Below are positions 9,584 through 19,547 of a DNA stretch of 23,676 bases, piece after piece. This DNA is from Terana coerulea. Lineage: Eukaryota; Basidiomycota; Agaricomycetes; Polyporales; Phanerochaetaceae. Location of the stretch: positions 1 through 23,676 of the forward strand of contig JAKOGH010001082.1 in the NCBI GenBank assembly GCA_024811115.1. The letters are read 5' to 3'. The first letter of the stretch is position 1; each line of letters opens with the position of its first letter. Under the pieces are notes generated by a model. That model was not told the origin of the DNA, made no database searches, and saw nothing but the letters and a program-made list of their open reading frames with translations. The translations under genes and the position numbers were made by a program.

Positions 9584-10897
9584 TTAATAACTCCATGAGT
9601 TGGTTTTGAAGGAGGGCTTGCCCTTGCCCTTCAAGTTCGAGTTTCCACCAGAGCTAGAAGCACCGCTGCTCTGACTCTTGTTGCCGTTGTTGTTGCCGGA
9701 GGACGACGGAGTCGACGAAGAACCTTTGCCTTGGTTGGCATTTTTGGATTGTTGAAACAATCATTCGTGTTGTGGGTTTTGGCATGCGAGCTTTTACCCT
9801 TACCGGAGCAGATCTGGCAGAACTTGCACTTGCCGGACGTTTCTGCCTGGTTGGTTTCTTTCGCCTTGCCCTTGCCTTTACCCTTGGACTGCTTGTTTGC
9901 CTCCGCCGTGTTCTTATTACCGTTGTTGTTACCAAATACCGAGCTCTTGGAATGATCTGGGTGGAGTTCCTTGTACAGCTGCAACAGCATATCGAGATAC
10001 TTTTCCCATTGCTTGGGTTCGTTACCGCTGATTGTCAAAATGACCATCGACTGGTGCATGTCCTAAGGCAGGACCGCTTTGATCTTGTTGATGTGCAGCT
10101 TGTCTTTGGTACTCCACGATTCGGGCCAGAGTCTTGTACTTTTCCGGCGTATTGGACGAAGTCCTTCCGGGGCCAGATCCTTGTTGTTCTAGAGCGTGTC
10201 GAGTTCGTCCTTGACACCTTGCTTTTCGTTCGCGCTGACCGTAAATCCCTTGCATCTCCTTGACAAAGTCGTTCCATGTGCCAATAGGCTGGTTGTTCTG
10301 CAACTTGTCCGTATAGGACTTCATATATGTCGCGGCAGTGCCGCGAGACGACCGAGGGAGAGAACAATGTGCTGCTTGTCCGTTGTAATCTGCATGTGCT
10401 CGCAGTAGAGCGTGATATGGGTCAACCACTCCTCGAGGCCATTTTGAGCCATTGAAGGTGGGGGGATCAGGCATCTTTGGGATGCGTCTACCGCCGAAAC
10501 CTCCATCTGCAGGAATTTTGTCGACTTGGGCCTTATAGGCCTCAACGGTAGACTTGTAAGCTTCCACAAGCTTTTCCAGAGACCAAATCTTTGTGGCTTG
10601 CTCGAGAGCTGTGTTCTTCAGCTCCTTGATCCGATGCTGCTGGTCATCAGTTGCTTCATACGTTGTGTCATGCGCATGGTTGAAGTGGCCTGACATGTCG
10701 GTGACATGTCGTTGCACAAAGTCTGTGCTGATTCGAACAGACTGAGAAAAAGCATTCTGCGCTATGTGGAGAATCGCTGCCAACTGTGCATCACTGAAGC
10801 GAGCAGAGTTAGTGTCAACATCATGTAGGAGGGCTGCTACGAGGTCGGCAATGACCTCTGTAGTGCGGTCAGGGACAAAGTTGGTGAAAGCAGACAT
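9584..10897 (-). pseudogene. Gag of the Ty3 element, frameshifted
   Basis: The gag ATG is at 10897 (MSAFTNFVPDRTTEV). A helical N-terminus precedes the capsid core KMPDPPTFNGS, then LEEWLTHITLYCEHMQI, YMKSYTDKLQNNQPIGTWND and WEKYLDMLLQLYKELHPDHS, in three frames. Near the end is a Lys/Gly-rich stretch and a zinc-knuckle-like run CKFCQIC...HAKTHNTNDC (about 9829-9750), an extended variant of CCHC. The last stretch is Ser/Asn-rich and stops at 9584-9586. Frame changes occur near 10450, 10340, 10220 and 10100, so no full-length Gag can be made. An ATG at about 9595 overlaps the gag end in another frame and could have begun pol. Confidence 0.75.
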
Positions 10898-11000
10898 TTC
10901 TGCTCTTCATATTAATGCCAATTTTAATAAAACTTCGAACATAAAAGGTCGAGTCAGTTGTTGCATGCCAGCCAGTTATTCTGAGTAGTAAATGCAGAGT

Positions 11001-12403
11001 TTAATTAGTAGTCTTGGGAATTGTTACATCAAGTGCTGCTAGTTGACTACAAATCTCTGTGAATCTACCATTCAGGTTCGTAAACGAAACCTTTCCAATT
11101 AGTGTTGCCAAAGTTCAGTTCAGTTCAGTGGTTCGAACCAGAACCAATGAACCGAACCGAGTGGTTCAGTTTGGTTCAGTTCTGGTTCGGCCTCTAGGTA
11201 ACTTGGTTCGGTTCTTGATTCAGGCATGGCTGTCATGCCCTGAACCAAGTTTGAACTGATTCGAACTATGAACCATGTACATGTTATGTAGTGTATTTGT
11301 ACTGAGATTCATAGAGACAAGTACATGAACTTACTTACTGTAGCATGTCTTAACTATTTTATTATTATTGTGCTTGTAAACTGAGCACCAAATGTCACTC
11401 TGCTTATATTTTGGTGTATACATAATGCCATCAATAGCTGCCAAAAATGGCAACTGGCAGCCTCTATCAGACACTAAGCTTCAAAACGTCGTAATATAAG
11501 GCTTTTGCACCATACAAACCCTTCTAGATGTCAATATATAACTCTATTATGATCTACCATTGCAATTATACTGATTTGACAGAGTAAAGCAGATATATAC
11601 ATGGTTCAATGGTTCGAACCAGTTCAAACCCTAAACCGAACCAACTAAACCAGTTTATGCTGGTTCAGTTCAGTTTGGTTCTGGTTCGCTACTAAACACT
11701 TGGTTCTGGTTCTGGTTCAGACAAAAACAGGCCCAAACTGAACTGAACTGAACTTTGGCAACACTATTTCCAATACGCTTTAATGCGCCTGTCAACTCTC
11801 TTCACTGTTTATTACCCAACTTCTGCCCCACCAAGTCCAGATTCTCGTAGATGTTCTAGAACTCGTCGTATTAGCCCCAGAGCTTGTTCCAAATCTCCTC
11901 AAGCACTTGCACCCTTTTGGCGTGACCAGTGTCCTGCAGTGAGTCCTCCTCACAGAGTTTCTCAAAGACCGGGTCGAAGCGAACTTTTGTTGCCTCGAGC
12001 ATCGGCTGGAGTTCATTAGAACGCTTGAGTAGCTTCGTTCGACAAAAATGAAGCTTAGCTGAGGGCAGCTTGGGGACCTGATACTCTCCGTGGGGTGCAA
12101 GTCGTTTGATAAGTGGCGGCGAGGGGTTTGGAGAGGTGGTTGAGCAGCTCTTTCGACACTGCTTGAACAGGGCGTAAGACTCGATGCACTTAAGTAACAC
12201 ATCATCCTGAGCCTCCTTCGTAAGCTGCTTACTCTCTTCAGGAGTGAGAGGATAAGAGTGTGGCTTAGGGATGTTGGGGACCTTCGAGGCTTGCAAACGT
12301 TAGCATATTTGGCTCGGATCTCCTTTGAAGGAGAGATGCGCTCTTAAAGGCCCAAAGGCTCGTTCTTCGCGTAGGTAGTGAACGTAGGAGGTACTTTCAG
12401 CAT
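11001..12403 (-). pseudogene. Unrecognised ORF upstream of gag, split by a MITE
   Basis: I do not recognise this protein. A minus-strand ATG at 12403 (MLKVPPTFTTYAKNEPLGL) leads through one stop and one apparent base loss near 12300 into a long open stretch from about 12296 to 11871. That stretch contains PHSYPLTPEESKQLTKEAQD, CIESYALFKQC and FDPVFEKLCEEDSLQ. The same frame then goes on through three stops (TAA, TAG, TGA) as coherent sequence: YENLDLVGQKLGNKQ, ELTGALKRIGK. If the MITE at 11100-11766 and one target copy are skipped, the frame continues without a shift (VSFTNLNGRFTEICSQLAAL) to a TAA at 11001, about 100 bp before gag. The ancestral product would be about 240 residues, mostly helical and charged, with no visible membrane segment. 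It could be an accessory retroelement protein or a captured host fragment. Confidence 0.5.
11100..11766. mobile_element. hAT-type MITE 1 (667 bp)
   Basis: The ends are perfect 30-bp inverted repeats starting TAGTGTTGCCAAAGTTCAGT. They are flanked by an exact 8-bp duplication TTTCCAAT (11092-11099 and 11767-11774). An 8-bp duplication and a YARNG-type terminus (TAGTG) are hallmarks of the hAT superfamily. No coding capacity is seen. The first and last roughly 170 bp are packed with GGTTC/GAACC words on both strands, such as GGTTCAGTTC and GGTTCGAACC, while the middle 300 bp is AT-rich. Inserted in the pre-gag ORF of the Ty3 element, so it is younger than that element. Confidence 0.9.
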
Positions 12404-13044
12404 GGCTGCATAACAACGGCATCAGTACTGGTCTTTATTTCAGCAGACACGGTACAGAAAATGGTGAATGAACGGAATGACCTGTTAAGGTCATGCGGTC
12501 TTGATACATACAATCAGTAGTGTTGACAACAGCCTGGTTTCTCTCACCAGGTCCAGAGGTACCAACTCAATCAGGAGCAATATGAGGGTCTCTAACACGG
12601 TTCCAGCCATGCAGCAAAGGTTTTTGAGCCAATATTACATTGACTCTATGCTCGCCCCAAACTGGTTTGCTGTCAATACCTGAAGGCTCATAGCCGTAAC
12701 TACCCGAAGGTAAGTCACACCAGAATGTTGCTCTACGCTATACAGCCGCAGCGAGCACCTCTTTACGCCTGAGGATCAGCATGAAGATTAGCATGCTGCT
12801 ATAATGGCAGCCCACAGCCTAAGCCATGGTGCTTCTCAACAATACAGAGCATAGTCCCTGACGACGACTAGCTCATAGCCTCAGTTCTTTGCAGAACAGT
12901 GGCAAGATCTCCCAGAACCCAAATAGCAATAGTGTTCATTTCGACACACTGTGCATAACGATATGTCGCCACACAACACTGCAACAAAGGTCCTGCTCGT
13001 TGCCCTTGATAGCAACAACGAGCAGCAGAGCAGACTCAATAAAC
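12404..13044 (-). other. Ty3 leader between 5' LTR and first ORF
   Basis: About 640 bp with no convincing coding sequence. The bases just inside the 5' LTR (minus strand GTTTATTGAGTCTGCTC) do not match a tRNA primer site that I recognise. An imperfect GAGCAG/CTGCTC-type inverted repeat lies around 12990-13030. Confidence 0.4.
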
Positions 13045-13613
13045 TATCACAAAACTATAATACTCACTTGCTGGAATGACTTTGAAAGAAGTGGGGACAG
13101 CAGAGGACTTGAGTAGAGCTAGTAGAGTGGATATGAATCAACAATGTTGTTGAGTCTGAGGTTTAGCCCACAGACCAGCCTCTTTATATACATGTGTAGA
13201 GGGACCCCAGACACTATCTAAGACCTCCAATACCATGTGCTGACTGATACAGTCAGGTGACGTCTGACTAAAGCTCCAGAGCATACCACCGCTCTAACTC
13301 CCTTATCAGATCTGACCTAGCTATCATGCTAACATCAACACTATTTAGATGTATCATGTCCTAATCGAGCTATTGTACACTACCAGTCCATGATGTCATA
13401 CCTGACATCATACTGAGGTCATAGTCCAGAACAGTTCCAGACCAGAGTCCTGGATCCTACATCCGTATAAGGCATATCCCTGATGTCCATGCGACAAGCA
13501 CATGGCAAACTGATTTAGCATCTTGTAACACTGTGTGACGACTTGGTGACATGTCCCGTGACTTGATGTTACACTCTAAGCGCTGTGGACTAGCGCTGAG
13601 GGAAATTGTAACA
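13045..13613 (-). repeat. 5' LTR of the Ty3 element
   Basis: 569 bp, pairing with 4694-5257. Minus-strand start TGTTACAATTTCCC, end GTTTTGTGATA. TATATAAAG promoter box at 13182-13193. It contains a short insertion relative to the other copy near 13355 (GTATCAT). Confidence 0.85.
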
Positions 13614-14797
13614 GAAGTGCACCTTAAAGGCAAAGATGTTTATGGCCATTAGTACATTCAAGAACACTTTGAAGAGATTCTGGTGTATCAATGCAAGTCT
13701 GGTAAAAATGACATCCCTCACTGAGTTTGGGAGACTGCTGAAGTTAGCTCAGAGTCATGGGTCACTCGGCCTCATTCATGGAAACTTGTAAAGAGGAAAT
13801 CACTGGGTTCTGGGAGGACAATGAAGAAGGCCGAGGTCCAAATGATTATATTTTAGTGTTTCAAGGTCCAGTTCTAAAGACCACAAAAACTGAAGACTGG
13901 ACTGGACTGGACTGTTTTAGGACTGGTTCTGGTCTGGTCCTATAGTAGTCCTGTCCTAGTCCTGGTCTTGGTCTTTGCCCACAGCCAAAAAGTTAAAACT
14001 GCTAAGGACTGGTCAGGACTAGTCCAGGACTGGTCTTAATACACACCTTATATTCATAGTTTTGAAAGCCTGTTTATTGGAAATATAAATGCAAACTCAC
14101 TTTTGCAAAAGAATATCTTTGAACTGTGGTTTTTGGAAGCAATAGTAATTCCAAATTGCTAAAGCCATAAAGAAAAGTATACTTAACACTTGTAGTGTGC
14201 AGTTATACATTGAGTTTCAAAGCTAAGAACTAGTGCAAAAAGCAAAATTTAGCTTAATAATAATATAACACTTATAGTCAGCAAGTTATATTTGACTTAC
14301 AGGATAAAGACTTGATCAGGACTAGTCCAAGACTAGTCCAGACTGGTCAAAGACTGCCTTTAGTTCTGGACCAGTCTGGACCAGTCAAGGACTGCAAAAA
14401 GACTGCAGTCCTACTAAGACTGGTCTTGGTCCAGTCTTATATCTATGGTCCTAGTCTTCAGGCAGTCCTAGTCCTGGTCCTAGCAAAAATTAAAAGACCA
14501 GACAGGACAGGACCTCAAAACACTATTATATTTGGATGATCCATGCGGACACTGTCGTAATACAAGATGAATACAAGGAAATCTCAGGCACCAATTCAGA
14601 TGAAATTGACTCTGCAGACGAGGATGAGCTCATGCAGATTGGAGTTGAGGAGGAATGAGGATGAGACAGACAAGGACTTTGCAATGGATATGACTCAAGG
14701 TGGTGATGGGCCATCTCATGAATGTGTAGATTCAGCGGATAGCGACTTCAACAGCGACGAAGAGCTCTCCGGGGATGAGATGGTTTTGTTGCCGTAG
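13614..14797 (+). pseudogene. Broken plus-strand coding remnant with acidic C-terminus, split by MITE 2
   Basis: From 13614 one frame reads KGKDVYGH, then YIQEHFEEILVYQCKSGKND, then WVTRPHSWKLVKRKSLG, with stops TAG and TGA. A second frame overlaps it (EEGRGPNDYIL, ending at the MITE). After MITE 2 the sequence is acidic: EISGTNSDEIDSADEDELMQ, then another frame ending SADSDFNSDEELSGDEMVLLP-stop at 14797. The last block is homologous, also at DNA level, to FDSDEELSGDE at 2217-2264 in the F-box-family fragment. In that copy the frame continues where this one has TAG, so this stop looks secondary. I read it as the worn 3' end of a related gene. The function of the upstream part is unknown. Confidence 0.4.
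13854..14525. mobile_element. hAT-type MITE 2 (672 bp)
   Basis: The ends read TAGTGTTTCAAGGTCCAG and, inverted, TAGTGTTTTGAGGTCCTG: imperfect terminal repeats. They are flanked by an exact 8-bp duplication TTATATTT (13846-13853 and 14526-14533). The first and last roughly 180 bp are dense in GGACTGGTC/GACTAGTCC words on both strands and the middle is AT-rich. No coding capacity. The plan and size match MITE 1, but the repeat word differs. Confidence 0.85.
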
Positions 14798-14913
14798 CGT
14801 GAACAGATGCAACCTGTCGCGGCGTCCTGAGGGCTAAAGCCCAATAATTGCACTGGCGGTAGGGAGTAGGCAGAGGAGCTGAGGTAGACAGATGCCGGAA
14901 GACAATTATGTAG

Positions 14914-16359
14914 TCACTTATCCGTTGTGTTTATTTCATGAGATGATGCTTGCGACTCCCCATCCATTTCCCCACCACGGTGCTGATTCAAACGTTCTGC
15001 CTTGCACCCTTCCACAAATTTGACAATAGACGGCCCAATCCTCCTCCAAACTACCGCAAGTCGTGTTAGTAACAAATTGGGGACGAGACCATCCATCAAT
15101 GCACCCACTACGGTCAGTCAAGGGCCTCGTCTCTCGCGGCGCCTGGAAGTCTTCTCAAATCTCCCTTTTGCCGTGCACTCATATGCTCGAGTTCATCAGC
15201 GAATCCCTGCTCTTCGGAGTCTCTTGTAGATACTAGACGACGGCACAGAATTCAGCATTGTTCATGTTACAAGGCTTGGGTTGGCGTAAATACCTCTCAA
15301 GTCTGGCTTTCTTCAAATCCCGACTCATTTCAACCTTCGCATGCTGTCTTAGAAATCGCCACCTGGAAAGTTCGGATGTGTTCTCAGCGCGAGAGTCAGT
15401 TGCTTTGTCGTAGATATAGTCATGCAGCTGAATTAATTAAGAGTAACACTCACTTGTCGTAAGGCCAGGAAAGCTTGTCTCCTTTCAGTAATGAATTGTG
15501 ACCTCATATTAATATTCCCAAGCAGGAAGGTGTTCTGAATATACAGAAACTCAGTCCCCGCAACAAGCACGGTGTGATTCCGAGTCGGAGGGAAATAATC
15601 GTCTGATCGGCCAGGCATCTTTAGTATACGGCTGCAACCTCTCCTGGCAGACTTACCGCATACGACTCCTTCTGCAAACAGTCTCATGATGTGGTATAAA
15701 GGATAAGAACCCGCCGTAGGTTCAAATGGAATGTTTGGGAACACAGCTTGGATACTCAGCGGGGATCTGATGGCATACGAGCTGAAAAGCGGTCAGCAAT
15801 GGATATCCACGCAAGAGGAGTGAAATGGCATACTTATTTCTCATGCAGGCTATGCAGTAACGTGCTCTGAAGTCCCAATACATGGATTGACAGCCGCCTT
15901 TAAGACAATTCTGCCCCAAGCGAGTATTATTCTAAAGTGAGACGGGTCTGGAGGATACAAGTAACAACATACGTGACAATGCGGGCCATACATAAGGTTG
16001 ATGAAAGCTGGCTCAGTCATATCTTCCGGACATGGCGGCAGATCAGCCACGTTGCGGAGAGTCTGCCTCCAATAATGGCGCGAAGACTGGCGGTTCAGCA
16101 GAAGGGCTCGACAAGCTTTACTCGTCCTCGCCAGAGACAGTAGGTCCCAGGGGTCCAGAAGAGCAAGTATCTGTAGTAGACGTAATCAATTTATATGGGA
16201 GAAACATACCAAAGAATATTTGTGGATTCACCTCGCCTATGACATCCAACGGCATGTCGAGCAACTTTTCAAAGCACCCCGCTTGCCTCGTACATGACGT
16301 GCTGATACTCTTGGTCCTGTCGCAGCTACGATATTGAATGTCTTCCGTGTAGCAGGCAT
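14914..16359 (-). pseudogene. F-box protein gene 2 (CPEDMTEPA family), probably degenerate
   Basis: Same family as the gene at 51-1601. ATG at 16359 (MPATRK...), then the F-box core FEKLLDMPLDVIGE, which lies in another frame because one base appears to be missing near 16270. Exons that join well on the minus strand are 16359-16232, 16170-15973 (LLDPWDLLSLARTSKACRAL, PPCPEDMTEPAFINLMYGPH) and 15910 onward (CLKGGCQSMYWDFRARYCIAC, a Cys-rich zinc site with the preceding CH). A further exon reads AIRSPLSIQAVFPNIPFEPT to about 15437. Beyond, LHDYIYDKATDSRAENTSEL, FADELEHMSARQKGDLRRLP and TDR, then IWRRIGPSIVKFVEGCKAER, follow family order but need two more frame changes (near 15200 and 15125). 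It stops at 14914, without the C-terminal zinc region of full members. A functional adaptor is doubtful. Confidence 0.55.
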
Positions 16360-16961
16360 ATATGCTGTTGATCGCAGAGGCCGAACCGGGCTGAAGTCGC
16401 GAGTGGCGCGTAAGTATTCGTGAGTGCCTCGCTACTCCTGAGATCGTGAATGTGAAAGCGGTCGAGATTCAGAAACACCCTGAAATCATAGCCTTGCGAG
16501 CCTGTAGTAGATGCTCGCGAGTGCGCTCAGGAGCAGAAAAAGGTTGTGAGCGAACAAACGTGAGGTGGTACAAAGCCAACCTATGAGCGCTTAAGCGAGC
16601 GCTTTGTGCTTTATACCCTCCCGCCACCACCTTAGAGGCATACAACAGCGCGTTGCCTGCACACTTTATCTGGTTATCGAGTGTCTCTGTTTTGGAAGCT
16701 TTTGGCAGCCTGGAACTCTGCTACCAGGCCCGGCATTGACCTCATAGGCCTGCTCTATCAGAGGTGCTTGATGGGTTCTCTACACGCTGCGAACCCATGA
16801 CCGCCATGCAGACTTGACTTTCTACCCATCGGCAACGAGATGGCTCCCAGATTTATGCGGTCAATGCGTGGGATACGGCGAAGACGGGCCAATAACTGCC
16901 CAGTTCCCCACTCGAAAGCGGACACTGCACCCTCACCGTCCATCACCGATACCTCAACAGC
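16360..16961. other. Divergent intergenic region
   Basis: About 600 bp between the minus-strand F-box start and the plus-strand dehydrogenase start. It should hold both promoters. A TATA-like TTTATACCC lies near 16611, just after an inverted GAGCGCTTAAGCGAGCGC motif (about 16588-16605). No gene seen. Confidence 0.4.
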
Positions 16962-18470
16962 ATGGCCTCCATACTGCGCTCGAGAATGCTGGGAGTGATT
17001 GCTGGAAGGACGACGCTGTCACAAGCTGGTCCACAACTCATGCGACCCCTCACACGATCGCACCATTGCAAGAGCGGCGAAGACTCCCCGCTGGACGTCA
17101 ACAATCAGTCCAAGACAGGCCGACAGCCCTCGTACGGTCCCATTGGCGTGACCGCCGCGCTGCACCATGCTGCAAACGGTGAGTGCTGGCCTCGCCTCGG
17201 CCGCCACAGACACGTATCGTGCTCAATTACCCGCAGATCCCGCGCCGTCTCCCACGCTCTTCCAGCACGAGTTTTCGCTCGCCGACCGCGTCGCGCTCGT
17301 CTCGGGGGCCAACCGCGGGCTCGGGCTCGAGATGGCGCTCGCCTTGGTCGAGGCCGGGGCGCGGGCCGTGTACTGCGTCGATCTGGCCAAGACGCCGTCT
17401 GAGGAGTGGCAGAAGGTGCGCGAGTACGCCGCGAAGTTGACCAACAAGGCCGGCGAAGGCCGTCTCGAGTACGTCAGCGGGAACGTAACCGACCAGGTAC
17501 GCTCAGGCAGCCTACGAGCATTCATGTTGTTCGTGTGAGGTAGCTGACATGCGTGTGGGCGACAGGAAGCGATGTGGAAGATTGGGCAAGATATAGGGGA
17601 CAGGGAGGGGCGGATGGACGCCTGCATCGCTGCTGCGGGTGTGTTGAAAACTCACACAGACTGCCTCGAGTACCCTGCGTCTCAGTTCCGTGAGGTGATG
17701 TCGCTCGTCGAGGTGCTTCGTGATGACACGGTGCTGACGGGTGCGCTGCGCAGGTGATGGACGTGAACGTGAACGGCGTCCTGTTTACTGCGCAGGCAGC
17801 TGGGAGACAGATGGCGCGCTTTGAGAACGGAGGGAGCATCGTCCTGATCGCGAGCATGAGTGGCTCCATCACAAACAAGGTGCGTCGCCCGCTTCCTGGT
17901 GGCGTCGCCAGTCTTCTCATATGTCGCAGGACCACGCCTGGGTGTCCTACAACAGCTCGAAATCTGCGGTGCTGCAGATGGGGCGCAGCATGGCGTGCGA
18001 ACTGGGCCCGAAGCGCATCCGTGTGAACACGCTGAGCCCCGGCCACATCTACACAAAGTGCGTCTGAGATTGGGTTCCGGTGTTCGGGCCACGGACCTGA
18101 CGAGGCGAGGGCCCGTTTGGCAGCATGACCGCCGCGTACCTCGACACGCAGCCGCGCCTGCTCGGCAAATGGGCGAGCTTGAATCCCATGGACCGCATCG
18201 GTCGGCCCGACGAGCTTCGGGGCGTTGTGACCTGGCTGACGAGCGACGCCAGCACGTTCTGCACGGGCAGCGAGTGAGCGCACTCCGTTCCACGTATGCT
18301 CTGCGGCTTGCTTACCAACCTCTCTCAGCATCATCGTCAGCGGGGTCATCATTCTTGGTGATCACTGTTCCGAGTTTGCGTCAGAAGAAAATTGTACGAA
18401 TATCCGGAGAACAATGCGTACGACTGACTGTACGCTTCAGCAATGTTTCATGAAATATGGGGCGGAGTAG
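16962..18470 (+). CDS. Short-chain dehydrogenase/reductase, mitochondrial-type leader, C-terminal frameshift
   Basis: NAD(P)-dependent oxidoreductase of the classical SDR family, close to fungal polyol/sorbose-reductase-type proteins; the substrate is not known. Exons: 16962-17178, 17237-17496, 17566-17694, 17754-17879, 17930-18057, 18124-18273 and 18329 onward, all with GT-AG introns and matching phases. The first 40 residues are rich in Arg, Ser and Leu without acids (MASILRSRMLGVIAGRTTLS), typical of a mitochondrial presequence. The cofactor motif is SGANRGLG (residues 95-102), then AAAG (181-184), S238, and YNSSK with Y251 and K255 as catalytic pair. ITNK and SPGHIYT are also typical. The end expected for the family (IIVSGGHHSW, stop at 18359-18361) is one base out of frame. 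As read, the protein runs past it to TAG at 18468-18470. Otherwise full length, about 347 residues. Confidence 0.85.
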
Positions 18471-19547
18471 GACCGTCGGGGACTCGTTATGGGCCTGCGG
18501 CGCCCGCAGCACTGCGCTGTGACCCGCGTAACCGCGCAAGCCGGTTCCCCGCAGCTGGGGGCTCCAACCAATCACAGTGCGTCTTTTAGGATGATCCGCT
18601 TCGGAGTGCGCCGATCACCGTGTACGACGAATTTGTCAGTGAATTTGAAGACGGCCGTGCTGCAGCCTGCAGCTTCCACAAGCACTGGAAAATTCTCAAT
18701 GTCTTTGCTAGAAAAGGACATTGAGAAATTTGTCTACCGAGAGCATTTTGGAAGTAAGAGTACCTAATGCTCGAATTGACCAATATCTATTCCTGAATAG
18801 GGCGTCGGAACTCATGCCGTGCGAGCAACTGAACGACAGCTAGTGGGAGAGCTCGATAGGCTCTCGGGGTTGTCGGCCAGGAGCTTGCGTTCTCGCATTG
18901 CGAGTGGGAGGCTATGTACAACAGGAATCCGAGTTGTGTCCGAGTCGTGGGCGCACGGCCGCCGGCGGCAACCCACGAGCACTTTTGGGTGATAATTCTC
19001 TGCAAGTCTGTAAGGTCGATGTTGTGGTTCCCAGTCGAGCTGACAGCCTTGTGATAAGATGCAGCATTGTGACAAATATGTACGATTCGACGCAGGTGTG
19101 GGGAATTCCAGGGACGAGGTCGACTGAGAACTCACAACGCCTCCCTAGTATAGAGGCGTCATGCAGTGCTGGATGCGGTGTCTACGAGTCAAAAAAAGAT
19201 AAATTCAATACGAATAACTGAGGGTAAGATGAGTTTTACTAACAAAACAACGCTGCTGAAGAGCCGGAATGGACTACAGGCTGCAAAGGGCGAGATGAGG
19301 GTCGGTACCGAAAGCTGCGCTCGCCCGGAAGTGAAGCCGAAGCGCCCATGACCAACCACGTGGGAACATGCATCTGTAGATCTGGTGCGCAGCTCTGGCT
19401 GCGGAGAGATGCATACCACTGGGCAAACCAGGCCAACTTTGCTCATCGCAGCATCTGCGCAGTCGTCCCCCCGTCCTGCGCTGCCCAGTCCCTTCTTGAT
19501 CCTCTACATCCACCTCGTCGGGGCCCGTCGAGCCAGCATCGCACACC
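18471..19547. other. Intergenic, no gene seen
   Basis: About 1.1 kb between the dehydrogenase and the EST1-like gene. Open frames here have no family resemblance that I recognise. It probably holds the 3' UTR of one gene and the promoter of the next. One clear hairpin is listed separately. Confidence 0.5.
18693..18727. repeat. Perfect 11-bp inverted repeat (hairpin)
   Basis: TTCTCAATGTC, a 13-base spacer, then GACATTGAGAA. It lies about 220 bp after the dehydrogenase stop. It could form a stem in RNA or be a transposon scar; nothing else marks it. Confidence 0.6.

Larger units (their letters stand above)
4694..13613 (-). mobile_element. Ty3/gypsy chromovirus LTR retrotransposon, decayed, with dUTPase-like domain
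   Basis: An 8.9-kb element on the minus strand, bounded by LTRs at 13045-13613 (5') and 4694-5257 (3'). In its own direction it carries a leader, an unrecognised ORF, gag, protease, RT, RNase H, integrase, chromodomain and a dUTPase-like domain. RT before integrase plus a chromodomain identify a Ty3/gypsy chromovirus. The copy is dead: gag and pol are broken by many indels and stops, the LTRs differ from each other (very roughly 10-15% by eye), and a MITE has inserted at 11100-11766. The element lies exactly where the Tnp2 fragment ends on the left. No target duplication is evident (CACGT left, GAAGT right). Confidence 0.88.

Noticed and set aside
9731..10263. Plus-strand open frames with hydrophobic stretches
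   Set aside because: They are the complement of gag's Lys/Asn-rich region; the apparent membrane segments are an artefact of the reverse reading.
11100..11766. GGTTC repeats considered as a CRISPR-like or satellite array
   Set aside because: Units are not evenly spaced, occur on both strands and are confined by hAT-type ends with an 8-bp duplication, so they are subterminal repeats of a MITE.
17522..18352. Long minus-strand open frame of 276 codons
   Set aside because: It lies antisense to the dehydrogenase exons and introns in GC-rich sequence and shows no family resemblance; the plus-strand exons explain the region.
18489..18767. Plus-strand open frame of 92 codons between the two host genes
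   Set aside because: No recognisable domain, poor composition for a gene here, and it overlaps the hairpin; treated as chance.
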